In this document: piece by piece, positions 8,183-16,768 of the stretch
How the letters are laid out: each line of letters starts with the position of its first letter
Position numbering within the stretch: position 1 is the first letter of the stretch
From: Chitinophagaceae bacterium
GTDB taxonomy: Bacteria; Bacteroidota; Bacteroidia; Chitinophagales; Chitinophagaceae
Length of the DNA stretch: 32,555 bases
Assembly: GCA_013696395.1 (NCBI GenBank)
Contig: JACCYQ010000035.1
Location: 1 to 32,555, forward strand
Direction: 5' to 3'
Position numbers and translations under genes: made by a program
Notes under the pieces: generated by a model
The model's database searches: none
Seen by the model: the letters and a program-made list of their open reading frames with translations, nothing else
What the model was told of the DNA's origin: nothing

Positions 8183-10375
8183 CTATTTAGCCGTTTTTGC
8201 CTTCGGTTGATTTTTTTTAGGGTGAACAAGATTCATTTCTTTTACCAAATGGCCAGCTCCACCCAACTTATCAATCACAAATAAGATGAAACGGGCATCA
8301 ACCATAATATTTCTGCAAATAGAGGCATCATAGCTATAATCACTCATGGTACCTTCCCAAACACGGTCAAAATTTAATCCCACCAGGTTACCATAGGCAT
8401 CCAAAGCCGGGCTGCCAGAGTTGCCACCTGTGGTATGATTTGATCCAATGAAACAAACAGGCATTTTCCCGTTTTTACCGTACACGCCATAATCCTTAGC
8501 CTCGTGTAATTCGATCAGCCTGGCAGGAACATCAAATTCATAATCCCCCGGAATATATTTTGCCATCAATCCATCCAGGTCCGTATACAATTCATATTTC
8601 ACGGCATCCCTGGGTTCATAACTATTCGCCTTACCATAAGTTAATCTTAATGTACTGTTGGCATCCGGGTAAAACCTTTTGTCTTTAAAAACATCAAGCT
8701 GGGCCTGCATATATATACGCTGCAGATTATTGATGGATGACTGCAGTTCATTTAATTTTCCGGTTATGGTTTCGCTGTATTTGGCAATCAGGCTATTGGC
8801 AAACTGAAGGGCCTCATCCTGGCTCAATTGTTCAATAGCGTTATCAGCAGGCATTTCCAGCAATGTTTTAATTTTGGATTCATCAGTCAGGCGGGTTTTG
8901 CTATAAATATAATCAGCCAGCTTTTCGCCAGATTCATCCTGCTTATTCCAGGTGGCCAGGGCTTCGTCTCCAATAAATTGAGCCGGCACATTCTTAAAAT
9001 AGGTATCCATTAACACACCAAAAACAGCTTCATCAACCTTTTCATTATAATCAGCATAAAAACCTTTTAACCTGTTCAGGATTTTTTCTTTTTCAGTCGT
9101 GTACCCCGCAATTCCATTATTATTATAGGTTCTGTGAAGCGTATTCATCAGCCCAACAACCGTAAATAACTCCGTATTACGGGTAACTTCAGTAAAATTG
9201 TCTCTCACCAGGGCAAATGGTTCCATCTCCGCATATAGCTTATTCAACTCCGGCAATACGTTGCCATATTTTTGTTTGAAGGCTGGATTAGCATCCACTC
9301 TTTTTTGAAATTCTTTTTCATAGGCCAGTTTCCTTTCAATGCCACCGGTCCTTTCCAATCCCTGGCTTTCACCGATCCATTTCTTCCAGTAATTGGCGGT
9401 GCTCGCAAATTTGGATGCATATTGAATTTTAATTTTTGGATCATTGCGCATAAAACCATCTATTTGTTTTAATGCCTGATCGCGGATATTAATTTTTACC
9501 GGGTTTAAAACTTCGGCCTGTTGTTTTACAGCACTGGCTGGCAGGTATTGATAAGTACGACCCGGAAAACCAAATACCATCGTAAAATCTCCTTCCTCCA
9601 CACCATCCAAAGAAATAGATAATGATTTTTTGGGTTTGAGTGGAACGTTTGATGCACTATATTCCGCAGGGCGATTATTTTTATCAGCATAAATTCTAAA
9701 TACAGAAAAATCTCCGGTATGTCTAGGCCACATCCAGTTATCCGTATCTGCACCAAACTTACCGATTGAAGATGGGGGTGCTCCAACTAACCGTACATCG
9801 CGATAGGTTTCCGTAATAAACAGGTAATATTTATTGCCTTCATAAAATGGACGGATCATCACATCTTCCCAATCATTCTTTTTAGCAGCAGCCCTGATCT
9901 GTGCCAGGTTTTTATCAATCACAGACTGACGGGTTTTTTCATCCATATTTTCTGTAACCCCTTTTAATGCGGCGTTACTCACATCTTCCATACGTACAAT
10001 AAATGTGGCGAATAACCCCGCATTGGGTAATTCCTGTCCATGGTTCATAGCCCAGAAACCGGTTTCTAGAAAATTATGTTCAACCGTGGAATGACTTTGA
10101 ATAGCGCTATAACCACAATGGTGATTGGTAAGAATCAAACCCTTTTCCGAAATCACTTCACCGGTGCAGAATCCTCCGAAACTTACAATAGCATCTTTTA
10201 AACTACCATTATTTATATTATAGATATCCTTAGCACTTATTTTCATTCCCATACTCTTCATCTCTTTTTCATTCATACTTTCCAAAAGCAGGGGTAACCA
10301 CATGCCTTCGTTGGCAAACAGAAAAGAGAATGGGCTAAAAGCAATAACAAGCAATAACCATTTTAATTTTTTCAT
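8183..10375 (-). CDS. S46 family dipeptidyl-peptidase, predicted DPP11-type (Asp/Glu-specific)
   Basis: The 730-residue product has a signal peptide (MKKLKWLLLVIAFSPFSFLFA) followed by NEGMWLP, the usual mature start of S46 enzymes. The chymotrypsin-like triad is visible as His85 (TNHHCGY), Asp222 (RHTGDFS) and Ser653 (GGNSGSP). The large helical cap between about 290 and 560 fits the family. S46 enzymes remove dipeptides from the N-terminus of peptides in the periplasm, letting peptide-using Bacteroidota feed on protein. Eighteen residues after the catalytic serine lies Arg671 (in LNFDRVWEG); the same position is Arg in DPP11, which prefers Asp/Glu at P1, and Gly in DPP7, which prefers hydrophobic residues. 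DPP11 specificity is therefore inferred. No close partner gene is seen. Confidence 0.9.
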   Translation of the reverse strand: MKKLKWLLLVIAFSPFSFLFANEGMWLPLLLESMNEKEMKSMGMKISAKDIYNINNGSLKDAIVSFGGFCTGEVISEKGLILTNHHCGYSAIQSHSTVEHNFLETGFWAMNHGQELPNAGLFATFIVRMEDVSNAALKGVTENMDEKTRQSVIDKNLAQIRAAAKKNDWEDVMIRPFYEGNKYYLFITETYRDVRLVGAPPSSIGKFGADTDNWMWPRHTGDFSVFRIYADKNNRPAEYSASNVPLKPKKSLSISLDGVEEGDFTMVFGFPGRTYQYLPASAVKQQAEVLNPVKINIRDQALKQIDGFMRNDPKIKIQYASKFASTANYWKKWIGESQGLERTGGIERKLAYEKEFQKRVDANPAFKQKYGNVLPELNKLYAEMEPFALVRDNFTEVTRNTELFTVVGLMNTLHRTYNNNGIAGYTTEKEKILNRLKGFYADYNEKVDEAVFGVLMDTYFKNVPAQFIGDEALATWNKQDESGEKLADYIYSKTRLTDESKIKTLLEMPADNAIEQLSQDEALQFANSLIAKYSETITGKLNELQSSINNLQRIYMQAQLDVFKDKRFYPDANSTLRLTYGKANSYEPRDAVKYELYTDLDGLMAKYIPGDYEFDVPARLIELHEAKDYGVYGKNGKMPVCFIGSNHTTGGNSGSPALDAYGNLVGLNFDRVWEGTMSDYSYDASICRNIMVDARFILFVIDKLGGAGHLVKEMNLVHPKKNQPKAKTAK

Positions 10376-10957
10376 ATTTGGTTTCTTTTAGTGAGAATCG
10401 TAAAATTATAGCTTTTTATTTTTGAGGATTGAATGGTTTATAAGAGTTAACCTGTATGGCTTTATTCTACATCTCATTAATTTTTCCCACATAGCTGTGT
10501 CAATGGGTTTAAAACATTGTGGGTAACCCTGCGTGGAACGTTGACATCCAGGTTAACCATTAGCTGTTAAGTTTAATCACCTGCCAGATTTATTTTTTCC
10601 TTGTTAGTTAACTCCATATTATGCGGAAACAATTAACATTATCTTTTCTGTAATCTTTAAAGACTTTTTGTTAATGGATTGTACACACCATGGTGAAAAG
10701 TTATTCAAAATTCAATAATGACGGGGAAATGGATTGTTAATTAGTTCTATTTATGTGTGGATAAAGAACTGTATTTAACTTTGCCAAATAAAAACAGGAT
10801 AATTATCCACCAATTCACAGCCGTAATAATAATATGCTTTTTCTTATAAAAATATATTAGGGTTATTATATAGGCCGGTATCATTGAAGAAAAAAAAATT
10901 AAAATTGTTGCCTGGAAAGAAAATACATTGCACACCCTCTCAAAAAGTTTTAGCAAC
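10376..10957. other. Gene-free AT-rich region with a DnaA-box cluster: candidate replication origin
   Basis: This 582-base gap lies between the diverging S46 peptidase and nadA genes and holds no convincing gene. Against the DnaA-box consensus TTWTNCACA I find one perfect site (TTATCCACA, minus strand, 10756-10764) and five one-mismatch sites: TTTCCCACA (10483-10491), TTACCCACA (minus, 10518-10526), TTGTACACA (10679-10687), TTATTCAAA (10701-10709) and TTATCCACC (10803-10811). My rough expectation for this base composition is about 0.1 perfect and under 2 one-mismatch sites. A very AT-rich stretch (about 10822-10875) lies beside the last box and could be an unwinding element. Three GTTAAC hexamers (10446, 10552, 10607) are also present. 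It may instead be a DnaA-regulated promoter region or chance. Confidence 0.4.
10752..10783 (+). promoter_or_regulatory. Possible nadA promoter
   Basis: TAACTTTG at 10776-10783 matches the -7 consensus TAnnTTTG exactly; 20 bases upstream is TATG, a three-of-four match to the -33 TTTG. It would give a leader of about 165 bases before nadA. It overlaps the perfect DnaA box at 10756-10764, so DnaA binding could block it. Confidence 0.35.
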
Positions 10958-11980
10958 ATGAACACAGAGACATCTCCGGAAGTTTTTCAAAATGCCAAAA
11001 GCCAGATTGAGGCTATTGGTTTCATGGACCTTGATATTGATCCCACGCTGGATCTTTTTACCGCAATTGAAAGATTGAAAAAGGAAAAAAACGCGGTGAT
11101 ACTGGCGCACTATTACCAGGAACCGGATATCCAGGATGTGGCGGATTATATTGGCGATAGCCTGGGTCTGGCACAACAGGCTGAGCAAACGAATGCGGAC
11201 ATGATCGTTTTTGCCGGCGTTCACTTCATGGCCGAAACTGCAAAAATTTTAAACCCCACAAAAAAAGTGGTTATACCGGATTTGAAAGCAGGCTGTTCTT
11301 TGAGTGATTCCTGTCCACCGCCATTGTTTAAAAAATTCAGGGAACAGCACCCCGATCATGTGGTGGTTTCATATATCAATTGCAGTGCCGGTATCAAGGC
11401 TTTGAGTGATGTTATCTGCACCAGCAGTAATGCAAAATTGATTGTTGAAAGTTTTCCTGAAACCCAACCTATTATTTTTGCCCCGGATAAAAACCTTGGA
11501 GCGTACATCAATAAGGTAACGGGAAGGGATATGCTATTATGGAATGGGGCCTGTATGGTGCATGAAATTTTTAGTTTGGAAAAAATTTCTAAATTAAAAG
11601 TGCGTCATCCTGATGCTAAACTTATTGCACATCCAGAGTGCGAAGAACCTATTCTCCGCATGGCAGATTATATCGGGTCAACAACCGGATTATTAAAATA
11701 TACACAGAAGGATGATACCAGGGAGTTTATTGTGGCCACTGAGGCTGGCATCCTCCACCAGATGATGAAGCAATCACCCCAAAAAACATTTATACCTGCA
11801 CCTCCCGATAACAGTTGTGCCTGTAATGATTGTCCGCACATGAAAAGAAATACACTGGAAAAAATTTATCTCTGTATGGAATATGAACTACCTGATATAA
11901 ATATGGATGAAGATTTAAGAAAGGCAGCTCTAAAACCAATACAACGCATGATGGAGATTAGTGCTGCAGGCGGTTTATAA
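10958..11980 (+). CDS. nadA: Quinolinate synthase A
   Basis: NadA condenses iminoaspartate with dihydroxyacetone phosphate to quinolinate, a cytoplasmic step of de novo NAD synthesis, using a [4Fe-4S] cluster. Numbering from the ATG, the 340-residue protein shows the first conserved motif [19 protein letters not shown] and the three cluster cysteines: Cys113 ([10 protein letters not shown]), Cys199 (NGACMVHE) and Cys292 ([11 protein letters not shown]), spaced as in the E. coli enzyme (113/200/297). An in-frame TTG ten codons upstream exists, but the ATG is chosen because the intervening residues look unlike NadA. The partner nadB is not in the window. The gene ends two bases before the opposite-strand glycosyltransferase gene. 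Confidence 0.96.
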   Translation: MNTETSPEVFQNAKSQIEAIGFMDLDIDPTLDLFTAIERLKKEKNAVILAHYYQEPDIQDVADYIGDSLGLAQQAEQTNADMIVFAGVHFMAETAKILNPTKKVVIPDLKAGCSLSDSCPPPLFKKFREQHPDHVVVSYINCSAGIKALSDVICTSSNAKLIVESFPETQPIIFAPDKNLGAYINKVTGRDMLLWNGACMVHEIFSLEKISKLKVRHPDAKLIAHPECEEPILRMADYIGSTTGLLKYTQKDDTREFIVATEAGILHQMMKQSPQKTFIPAPPDNSCACNDCPHMKRNTLEKIYLCMEYELPDINMDEDLRKAALKPIQRMMEISAAGGL

Positions 11981-11982
11981 TA

Positions 11983-13617
11983 TTAATTTACCCTGATTAA
12001 GAGAAGTTCATTTAATTTATCCTTTCTTGTACGTGGGTTAATGAAACTCATTTTCAATCTTGTTATTTCATAATCAGGGTGGGCAGTAATTTCATATACC
12101 GGTAATCCACTTTTTGTAAATTTTTCCAGGTTTGTTCGATGAATCATGATCCAGGCTGGTGAAGGCAGCCTGGTCCTGGTTGAATCGTATTCTTTTCTTA
12201 ATTCAGCAGAATAAAAATCATAGGAAGAACTGTAAACGCCCGGCCAGTAAAACACGTTTGATGCATTTATTTTTTTATTAGTTAAAACGGCAAGTTCATT
12301 ACCTGCCTGGTATTTTAATAAGGCAGGATAAAAATTCAGATTGAACAGGTAAAAGATCATAAAAAACCCCAGTACTGAAACAGTAATTAATTTTTGTAAG
12401 GGTTGTTTTTGGTGGATTATAATATATATGGACAATAGCAACAGTAAAATAAAACCCGCAGTAACCCAGTAATTAACGGGTGTAAAAGCCCAAAAATTAA
12501 TAAAGATTAGCAATACTAACGCTAAAGCGCATACGATATATTGAGTAATCAATAAATATTTCATCCAGGGGCGTTGACTGTTATTTATCAGGAATGCTGC
12601 CACTAATAATGATGATACAGGCAGGATCACATTCAGGTAATGAGGAAGTTTAAAACCAGCAAAAGTTATCAGGATTGAAAATAATAAAATGGTTCCTGCA
12701 GTTACCCATTCATATTTTTTGTGGCGTATATTTTTTAAACGTGTAAAAAGGGCTATATAAGCTATAATGCTCCATGGCGCAAAAGCCCATAAGTAAGTGT
12801 GAAAGAAAAATAACCGGTCCCCTGAAGCCTTACTGCTGAATTTTTCTCCTGAAAGTCTTTCAATATTTTGGTTCCATAAAATAAATGCAACTCCTGAACG
12901 ACCCGATTCACCCCTGATAACCTTTTCAGGGTGTAAGTCAAATTGTAAGTAATAAGAATAAAGAACAGGTGATATAAATATGAGAAAGGCCACACAGAAT
13001 ATAAGGATATGCCAATGATAAAATGTTGGCCAATTTTTTTTATACAGGATGTATAGAAAAATGCTCAGTGCGGGAACAAACAAGGCTATATGGCCCTTGG
13101 TGCAAAAGCCCAGGGCGGCTCCCAAAGCCAGTAACAGGATACTGCTTAAATTTTTCTTGTTGACCCAGGCAATTCCCTGCCAGGTTGTAAAAATGATGCA
13201 GGCCGTGAGTATGGCATCCATACGTACATCATTCATAGCCAGGAAAAATGAAAAGGAAGTAACTAAAATCAGGGCTGCCAGTTTTCCTGTTTGTTGATTA
13301 TACAATAAACTCCCCAGCTTGTAGGTGGAGTAAACACCTAAGATGCTAAATAATAAAGATGGGAGTTTATAGGCAAATTCATTTGCACCAAATAAATGAT
13401 AGCTACCGGCTGCCAACCAAAAATGTAAATGTGGTTTATCCAGGTAATCTCCTGCATGGTCAGCAAGTGTAACATAATCACCGGTCAGATACATCCTTAA
13501 TGCTATATTGGCATGATGAGCGGCATCATTATCCATCAGGGGCACAAACAATCCGGAAATTGCAAGCAGGATGGCAAGTAATATATAGAGATTGTAAAAT
13601 TTATCCGGAATGATCAA
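11983..13617 (-). CDS. Glycosyltransferase family 39 / ArnT-like membrane glycosyltransferase
   Basis: The 544-residue integral membrane protein has around a dozen hydrophobic segments. After the first helix a periplasmic loop carries PLMDNDAAHHANIALRM and then YLDKPHLHFWL, the acidic and DKPPLxxW-type motifs of the ArnT/PMT (GT39/GT83) clan, which take a sugar from a polyprenyl-phosphate carrier and attach it to lipid A, glycan or protein on the outer face of the inner membrane. A second feature, GAALGFCTKGHIALFVPAL, matches the conserved GLAxLTKGP helix of ArnT-like enzymes. The soluble C-terminal part is short (about 120 residues, from NLNFYPALLKY). The donor and acceptor cannot be told from sequence. 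It is transcribed alone, tail to tail with nadA. Confidence 0.88.
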   Translation of the reverse strand: MIIPDKFYNLYILLAILLAISGLFVPLMDNDAAHHANIALRMYLTGDYVTLADHAGDYLDKPHLHFWLAAGSYHLFGANEFAYKLPSLLFSILGVYSTYKLGSLLYNQQTGKLAALILVTSFSFFLAMNDVRMDAILTACIIFTTWQGIAWVNKKNLSSILLLALGAALGFCTKGHIALFVPALSIFLYILYKKNWPTFYHWHILIFCVAFLIFISPVLYSYYLQFDLHPEKVIRGESGRSGVAFILWNQNIERLSGEKFSSKASGDRLFFFHTYLWAFAPWSIIAYIALFTRLKNIRHKKYEWVTAGTILLFSILITFAGFKLPHYLNVILPVSSLLVAAFLINNSQRPWMKYLLITQYIVCALALVLLIFINFWAFTPVNYWVTAGFILLLLLSIYIIIHQKQPLQKLITVSVLGFFMIFYLFNLNFYPALLKYQAGNELAVLTNKKINASNVFYWPGVYSSSYDFYSAELRKEYDSTRTRLPSPAWIMIHRTNLEKFTKSGLPVYEITAHPDYEITRLKMSFINPRTRKDKLNELLLIRVN

Positions 13618-13738
13618 GGCTTTTTGAAAAGCAAAATACTTTATTTCATTCGGTTACTACCTTTTATAAATGTTGAATTCGATAAATAATATGTCTGTGT
13701 TCTCAGATTCCGCTTCACGCATATTGTTCTTATGCCAT

Positions 13739-14187
13739 TCAGTTATCATTTGCCTGCGTTAATAATTTTTGCATTACAATGGCTGACGCGGGACATGTGC
13801 TGCTAAATTCTGTAATTGCCTTAATTGATTGAGGTATATCCTTTCTTTCATTTTGTAATAAAGCCCTGCTTACTGAAAAATCCTTCAGCAGTAGTGGTGA
13901 GCAAATAGAGACATTGAATGTTGTGAGTTACTGCAATTTTTTCCAGATCATAAATATAAATTTTTTCCTAACCCCTGGCCCTGTAGTGATTTTTGCATAC
14001 TAACACTCCTAACCAAAGCGCAGCTGTCAAAAATTTCCAACCCAGCCGTTCCCATTAATGACTCATTATCCATAAATCCAAACAAAAGAGTATTTTCCCC
14101 GAGGTCATCAGCAGGCAAATTATTATCGCGCAACATTTGTAAAACCGATTCCTTTTCCCTGCTGTTATTTATTTGAACAAGTTTCAT
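13739..14187 (-). pseudogene. arsN2-like GNAT acetyltransferase, broken by two frameshifts
   Basis: Translation from the ATG at 14187 gives a normal GNAT start through ALVRSVSMQKSLQGQGLGKNLYL, then a stop at about 13948. In the second frame the family continues exactly on cue: YDLEKIAVTHNIQCLYLLTT then TAEGFFSKQGFITK, then another stop. In the third frame it goes on with NERKDIPQSIKAITEFSS and TCPASAIVMQKLL to TGA at 13739-13741. Together the three pieces make a complete ArsN2-type protein of about 148 residues. Both shifts fall at or beside runs of A (six A near 13963-13968, four A near 13850-13853). It starts 11 bases after arsM, so it is the third gene of the ars operon. ArsN-type acetyltransferases are linked to arsenic resistance; the role of ArsN2 is not well settled. 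Real decay or sequencing error cannot be separated here. Confidence 0.8.
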
Positions 14188-14198
14188 GACAAAACGTT

Positions 14199-15047
14199 TT
14201 AGCAACAGCCACTGGCTGGTTCGCAACAATTACGATCATCCTTTGATGGTTTTTTGGCAAACACGGTGATACTGTAAATACCTGTTTTTTGATTTACCAG
14301 TTTTACATCTTCAGGTGAAAGAAATTGTGACAGTATCTCTTCCGGAATATGGATCTTTTTTTCCTTTTGAATTTTAATATCTTCAAATCCAGCTTCTTTA
14401 ATAATATCCAGGTAATTCTTTTTTTGTATAGCTCCTGAAACACATCCCGCATACATTTCTGCAGCTTGCTTCAGATCATTTGGTAATTCGCCATCCAAAA
14501 CAATGTCTGAAATGGAGAAATGAGCCCCCGGCTTTAACACCCGGTAAATTTCACTGAACACTTTATGTTTATTCGGTACCAGGTTTAATACGCAATTGCT
14601 TAAGATAACATCTGCTTTGTTTGAAGTTACCGGCATGTTTTCAATATCGCCCTGGCGGAATTCAACATTATTAAAACCGGTTTTTTCTGCATTCTCCCTT
14701 GCTTTATGGATCATACTTTCTGTAAAGTCGATTCCGATTACTTTGCCAGCCTCTCCTACAAAACGACGGGCGACAAATGCATCATTACCAGCACCACTCC
14801 CCAGATCAATGACCGTATCACCTTCCTTCATAAATGCAAACTCTGTGGGAATACCACATCCTAGTCCGAGATCAGCATCGGGATTATAGCCTTCAAGTTT
14901 TGAATAATCATCTGCCATAATACTGTACATATCATCGCCGCAGCTGGTAGCACCACAACAGGAACTTAAATTTTGTTGTAGTGATTGGTTGGCTATTTCA
15001 CCATATTTTTCTTTCACTATTTCTTTTAATTGATTTTCGTTTTGCAT
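14199..15047 (-). CDS. arsM: Arsenite S-adenosylmethionine methyltransferase
   Basis: ArsM methylates As(III) stepwise to mono- and dimethylated and volatile forms in the cytoplasm. The 282-residue product shows the SAM-binding motif DLGSGAGND (81-89), GIDFTESM (105-112) and the As(III)-binding cysteines Cys64 (LGLGCGIP), Cys152 (SNCVLNLVP) and Cys202 (MYAGCVSGA), equivalent to the three ligands known in algal ArsM (72/174/224). Extra cysteine pairs occur at 30/31 with 36 and at the C-terminus (NCCEPASGCC), also common in this family and possibly used for arsenic capture. It follows arsR by 32 bases and precedes the broken arsN2 by 11. No arsenite exporter (ArsB or Acr3) or arsenate reductase is in the window, so methylation seems to be the local answer to arsenic. 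Confidence 0.95.
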   Translation of the reverse strand: MQNENQLKEIVKEKYGEIANQSLQQNLSSCCGATSCGDDMYSIMADDYSKLEGYNPDADLGLGCGIPTEFAFMKEGDTVIDLGSGAGNDAFVARRFVGEAGKVIGIDFTESMIHKARENAEKTGFNNVEFRQGDIENMPVTSNKADVILSNCVLNLVPNKHKVFSEIYRVLKPGAHFSISDIVLDGELPNDLKQAAEMYAGCVSGAIQKKNYLDIIKEAGFEDIKIQKEKKIHIPEEILSQFLSPEDVKLVNQKTGIYSITVFAKKPSKDDRNCCEPASGCC

Positions 15048-15079
15048 AATTCTATTTTTTAGTATTTTTTGATTATGGG

Positions 15080-15415
15080 TTAGCAGCAGGCTTTTTCATT
15101 TTTTATTTTAAGGGAATCAAAAAGACTGTTCATTCCGGCATTGAATTTTTCAAAGGCTTTCCAATTAATACAATAACATGACCGGGGTCCGTCAATAGTA
15201 CCACTGATTAAACCTGCATTTTTTAATTCCTTCAGGTGTTGTGAAACGGTTGATTGCGCTAAAGGCAGCTCATTAACGATATCGCCACAAATGCATTCAT
15301 TTCTTTGGGCTAATATCTTTAAAATAGCAATTCTTGCAGGGTGGCTCATTGCTTTGGCAAAATCTGCCAGCTCTTGTTCTTTGATATTAAACGATTCTTT
15401 CTTATTAAATGCCAT
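15080..15415 (-). CDS. arsR: ArsR/SmtB-family arsenic-responsive repressor
   Basis: From the ATG chosen here the protein has 111 residues, the normal size for ArsR; a longer TTG-started version would add residues upstream of the promoter and is unlikely. The winged-helix core includes ADFAKAMSHPARIAILKIL, the recognition helix LAQSTVSQHLKELKNAGLI and the wing GPRSCYCINW. Cys41 and Cys43 (NECICGDIV) match the CxC metal site of classical ArsR (ELCVCDL), and a second CxC (80/82) and C-terminal Cys110-111 could add a ligand. It should repress its own operon until As(III) binds. The palindrome and -7 element just upstream form the expected operator. It is the first gene of arsR-arsM-arsN2. Confidence 0.92.
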   Translation of the reverse strand: MAFNKKESFNIKEQELADFAKAMSHPARIAILKILAQRNECICGDIVNELPLAQSTVSQHLKELKNAGLISGTIDGPRSCYCINWKAFEKFNAGMNSLFDSLKIKNEKACC

Positions 15416-15426
15416 AGTATATAAAA

Positions 15427-15445
15427 CGTATATCGCAAATATACG
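15427..15445 (-). promoter_or_regulatory. Operator/promoter of the ars operon
   Basis: The site is a perfect inverted repeat with 7-base arms, CGTATAT at 15427-15433 and its complement at 15439-15445, and a 5-base spacer. It begins 12 bases upstream of the arsR ATG. On the minus strand TATATTTG (complement of 15436-15443) matches the -7 consensus TAnnTTTG and lies inside the palindrome, so repressor binding would cover the promoter. A TTTG lies 15 bases further upstream, shorter than the ideal spacing. Confidence 0.7.
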
Positions 15446-15532
15446 ATTAAAGTAATTCCAAATTAATTTTATAATAGTATTTTCCGGAAGCTTTAATTCT
15501 GGGGCCAAAGATTCAAAGGATTTATTTGAGAC

Positions 15533-16681
15533 TTAAAGCTGCATTAATTTTTCAACAGCTTTTTTTAAGGTTTCTTCTTTTTTTGCAAAACAAAAACGGA
15601 TCACTTTATGATCTTCCCCTGATTGATAAAATGCGGAGACAGGAATGGTGGCCACGCCATATTCGCGGGTAAGTCTTTTTGCAAATTCATGGTCCGGTTC
15701 ATTGCTGATCAACCGGTAATCATATATTTGAAAATAACTTCCAAAACTAGGGAGCGCTTTGAATTTGGTTTCTTTCATGAGGTCGGAAAAGAAATCCCTT
15801 TTTTCCTGTAGAAATGCGTTTAGCGTCATATAATGTTCGGGCTTCTTTAAATAATGCGCCAGGGCAACCTGTGTGGGCGTATGCGTAGTAAATGCATTAA
15901 ACTGGTGAACCTTTCTAAATTCATTCATTAGTTGCGGAGCGGAAATGCAATATCCCGTTTTCCATCCTGTACAATGATAAACTTTGCCAAAGGAAAAACA
16001 TATAAAGCTGCGCGATAAGAGTTCAGGGTAACGCAGCATGCTCAAATGTTTTTTATCATCAAATATAACATGCTCATACACTTCATCACTTAAAATAATG
16101 ATGTCAGTATCCTTTACCAGTTCTTTCAACCGGATGATATCCTCTTCATTCAACACGGCTCCTGTAGGATTGTGTGGTGAATTCAGAATGATCATTTTTG
16201 TTTTTGCATTAACCCTGTTACGAACCTCATCCCAATTGATTGAATAGTCCGGAAATTGTAATCCTATTAAAACAGGAACGGCTCCATTTAATTTTATCGT
16301 AGGGAGGTAACAATCATATGCCGGCTCAAACATGATCACCTCATCGCCCGGTTGCAGTGTGGCAGTTAAAGCGGTATAGATAGCATATGTCCCCCCGGGA
16401 GTTATTGTTATCTGTGTTTCTGGATCTATAGAGGTTTCATATAGCAGTTTTATTTTTTCTGCAAGCATATCTCTGAGTAGCGGATAACCATACATATGCG
16501 TATACTGGTTATAGTTATTTTGCATAGCGGCATTTACCAAACTGATCAGTTCTTCACTCATAGCAAAATCCGGGAATCCCTGGCCCAGGTTTACAGCATC
16601 ATATTTAGCGGCCAGGCTACTCATCACCGTAAAAATTGTAGTACCGGCATCTGGTAATTTAGATTGGAAGCTGGGTTGCAT
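15533..16681 (-). CDS. Methionine-type PLP aminotransferase (YbdL-like)
   Basis: This is a fold-type I aminotransferase of 382 residues. Visible class I motifs are NLGQGFPDF (31-39), YTHMYGYPLLR, TPGGTYAIYTA, NSPHNPTGAVL (Asn171), SDEVYEH (Asp199) and SFGKVYHCTGWKTGY, where Lys233 should form the Schiff base with PLP; RFCFAKKEETL holds the carboxylate-binding Arg. The combination of the GQGFPDF start and the FGKxYHxTGWKxGY box matches the YbdL/methionine aminotransferase and kynurenine aminotransferase branch. It would act in the cytoplasm, for example in amination of the 2-oxo-methylthiobutanoate end of methionine salvage. Precise substrate is inferred. It follows surE on the same strand after an 87-base gap. 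Confidence 0.88.
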   Translation of the reverse strand: MQPSFQSKLPDAGTTIFTVMSSLAAKYDAVNLGQGFPDFAMSEELISLVNAAMQNNYNQYTHMYGYPLLRDMLAEKIKLLYETSIDPETQITITPGGTYAIYTALTATLQPGDEVIMFEPAYDCYLPTIKLNGAVPVLIGLQFPDYSINWDEVRNRVNAKTKMIILNSPHNPTGAVLNEEDIIRLKELVKDTDIIILSDEVYEHVIFDDKKHLSMLRYPELLSRSFICFSFGKVYHCTGWKTGYCISAPQLMNEFRKVHQFNAFTTHTPTQVALAHYLKKPEHYMTLNAFLQEKRDFFSDLMKETKFKALPSFGSYFQIYDYRLISNEPDHEFAKRLTREYGVATIPVSAFYQSGEDHKVIRFCFAKKEETLKKAVEKLMQL

Positions 16682-16768
16682 ATAAAGAAATTATGCAGGT
16701 AAAATTCAGGATAATTTTTCAGACAATGGTGTATTCCTGAAAAAGAGAACAGGATGCAGTGCCAGTCA

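Noticed and set aside
10823..10833. TAA repeats next to a DnaA box, resembling the DnaA-trio of bacterial origins
   Set aside because: On the strand and in the orientation required, the bases do not fit the trio pattern; it may be only AT-rich sequence.
10928..10957. Longer TTG-started form of nadA
   Set aside because: The ten extra residues do not resemble NadA; the ATG at 10958 puts the cluster cysteines at the expected positions.
10747..10965. Minus-strand open frame of 72 codons with hydrophobic stretches in the gene-free region
   Set aside because: It starts at GTG inside nadA, lacks a promoter, and its hydrophobicity follows from the AT-rich DNA. It also covers the DnaA boxes.
14188..14229. 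Upstream TTG-started extension of the broken arsN2
   Set aside because: It overlaps the end of arsM and adds residues not belonging to the family; the ATG at 14187 follows arsM by 11 bases.
15416..15508. Longer TTG-started form of arsR
   Set aside because: It would read through the palindromic operator and the -7 element; the ATG gives normal ArsR length.
16705..16741. Inverted repeat TTCAGGA/TCCTGAA after surE, a possible terminator
   Set aside because: The stem is only 7 bp with a 23-base loop and a short T-run; too weak to call.
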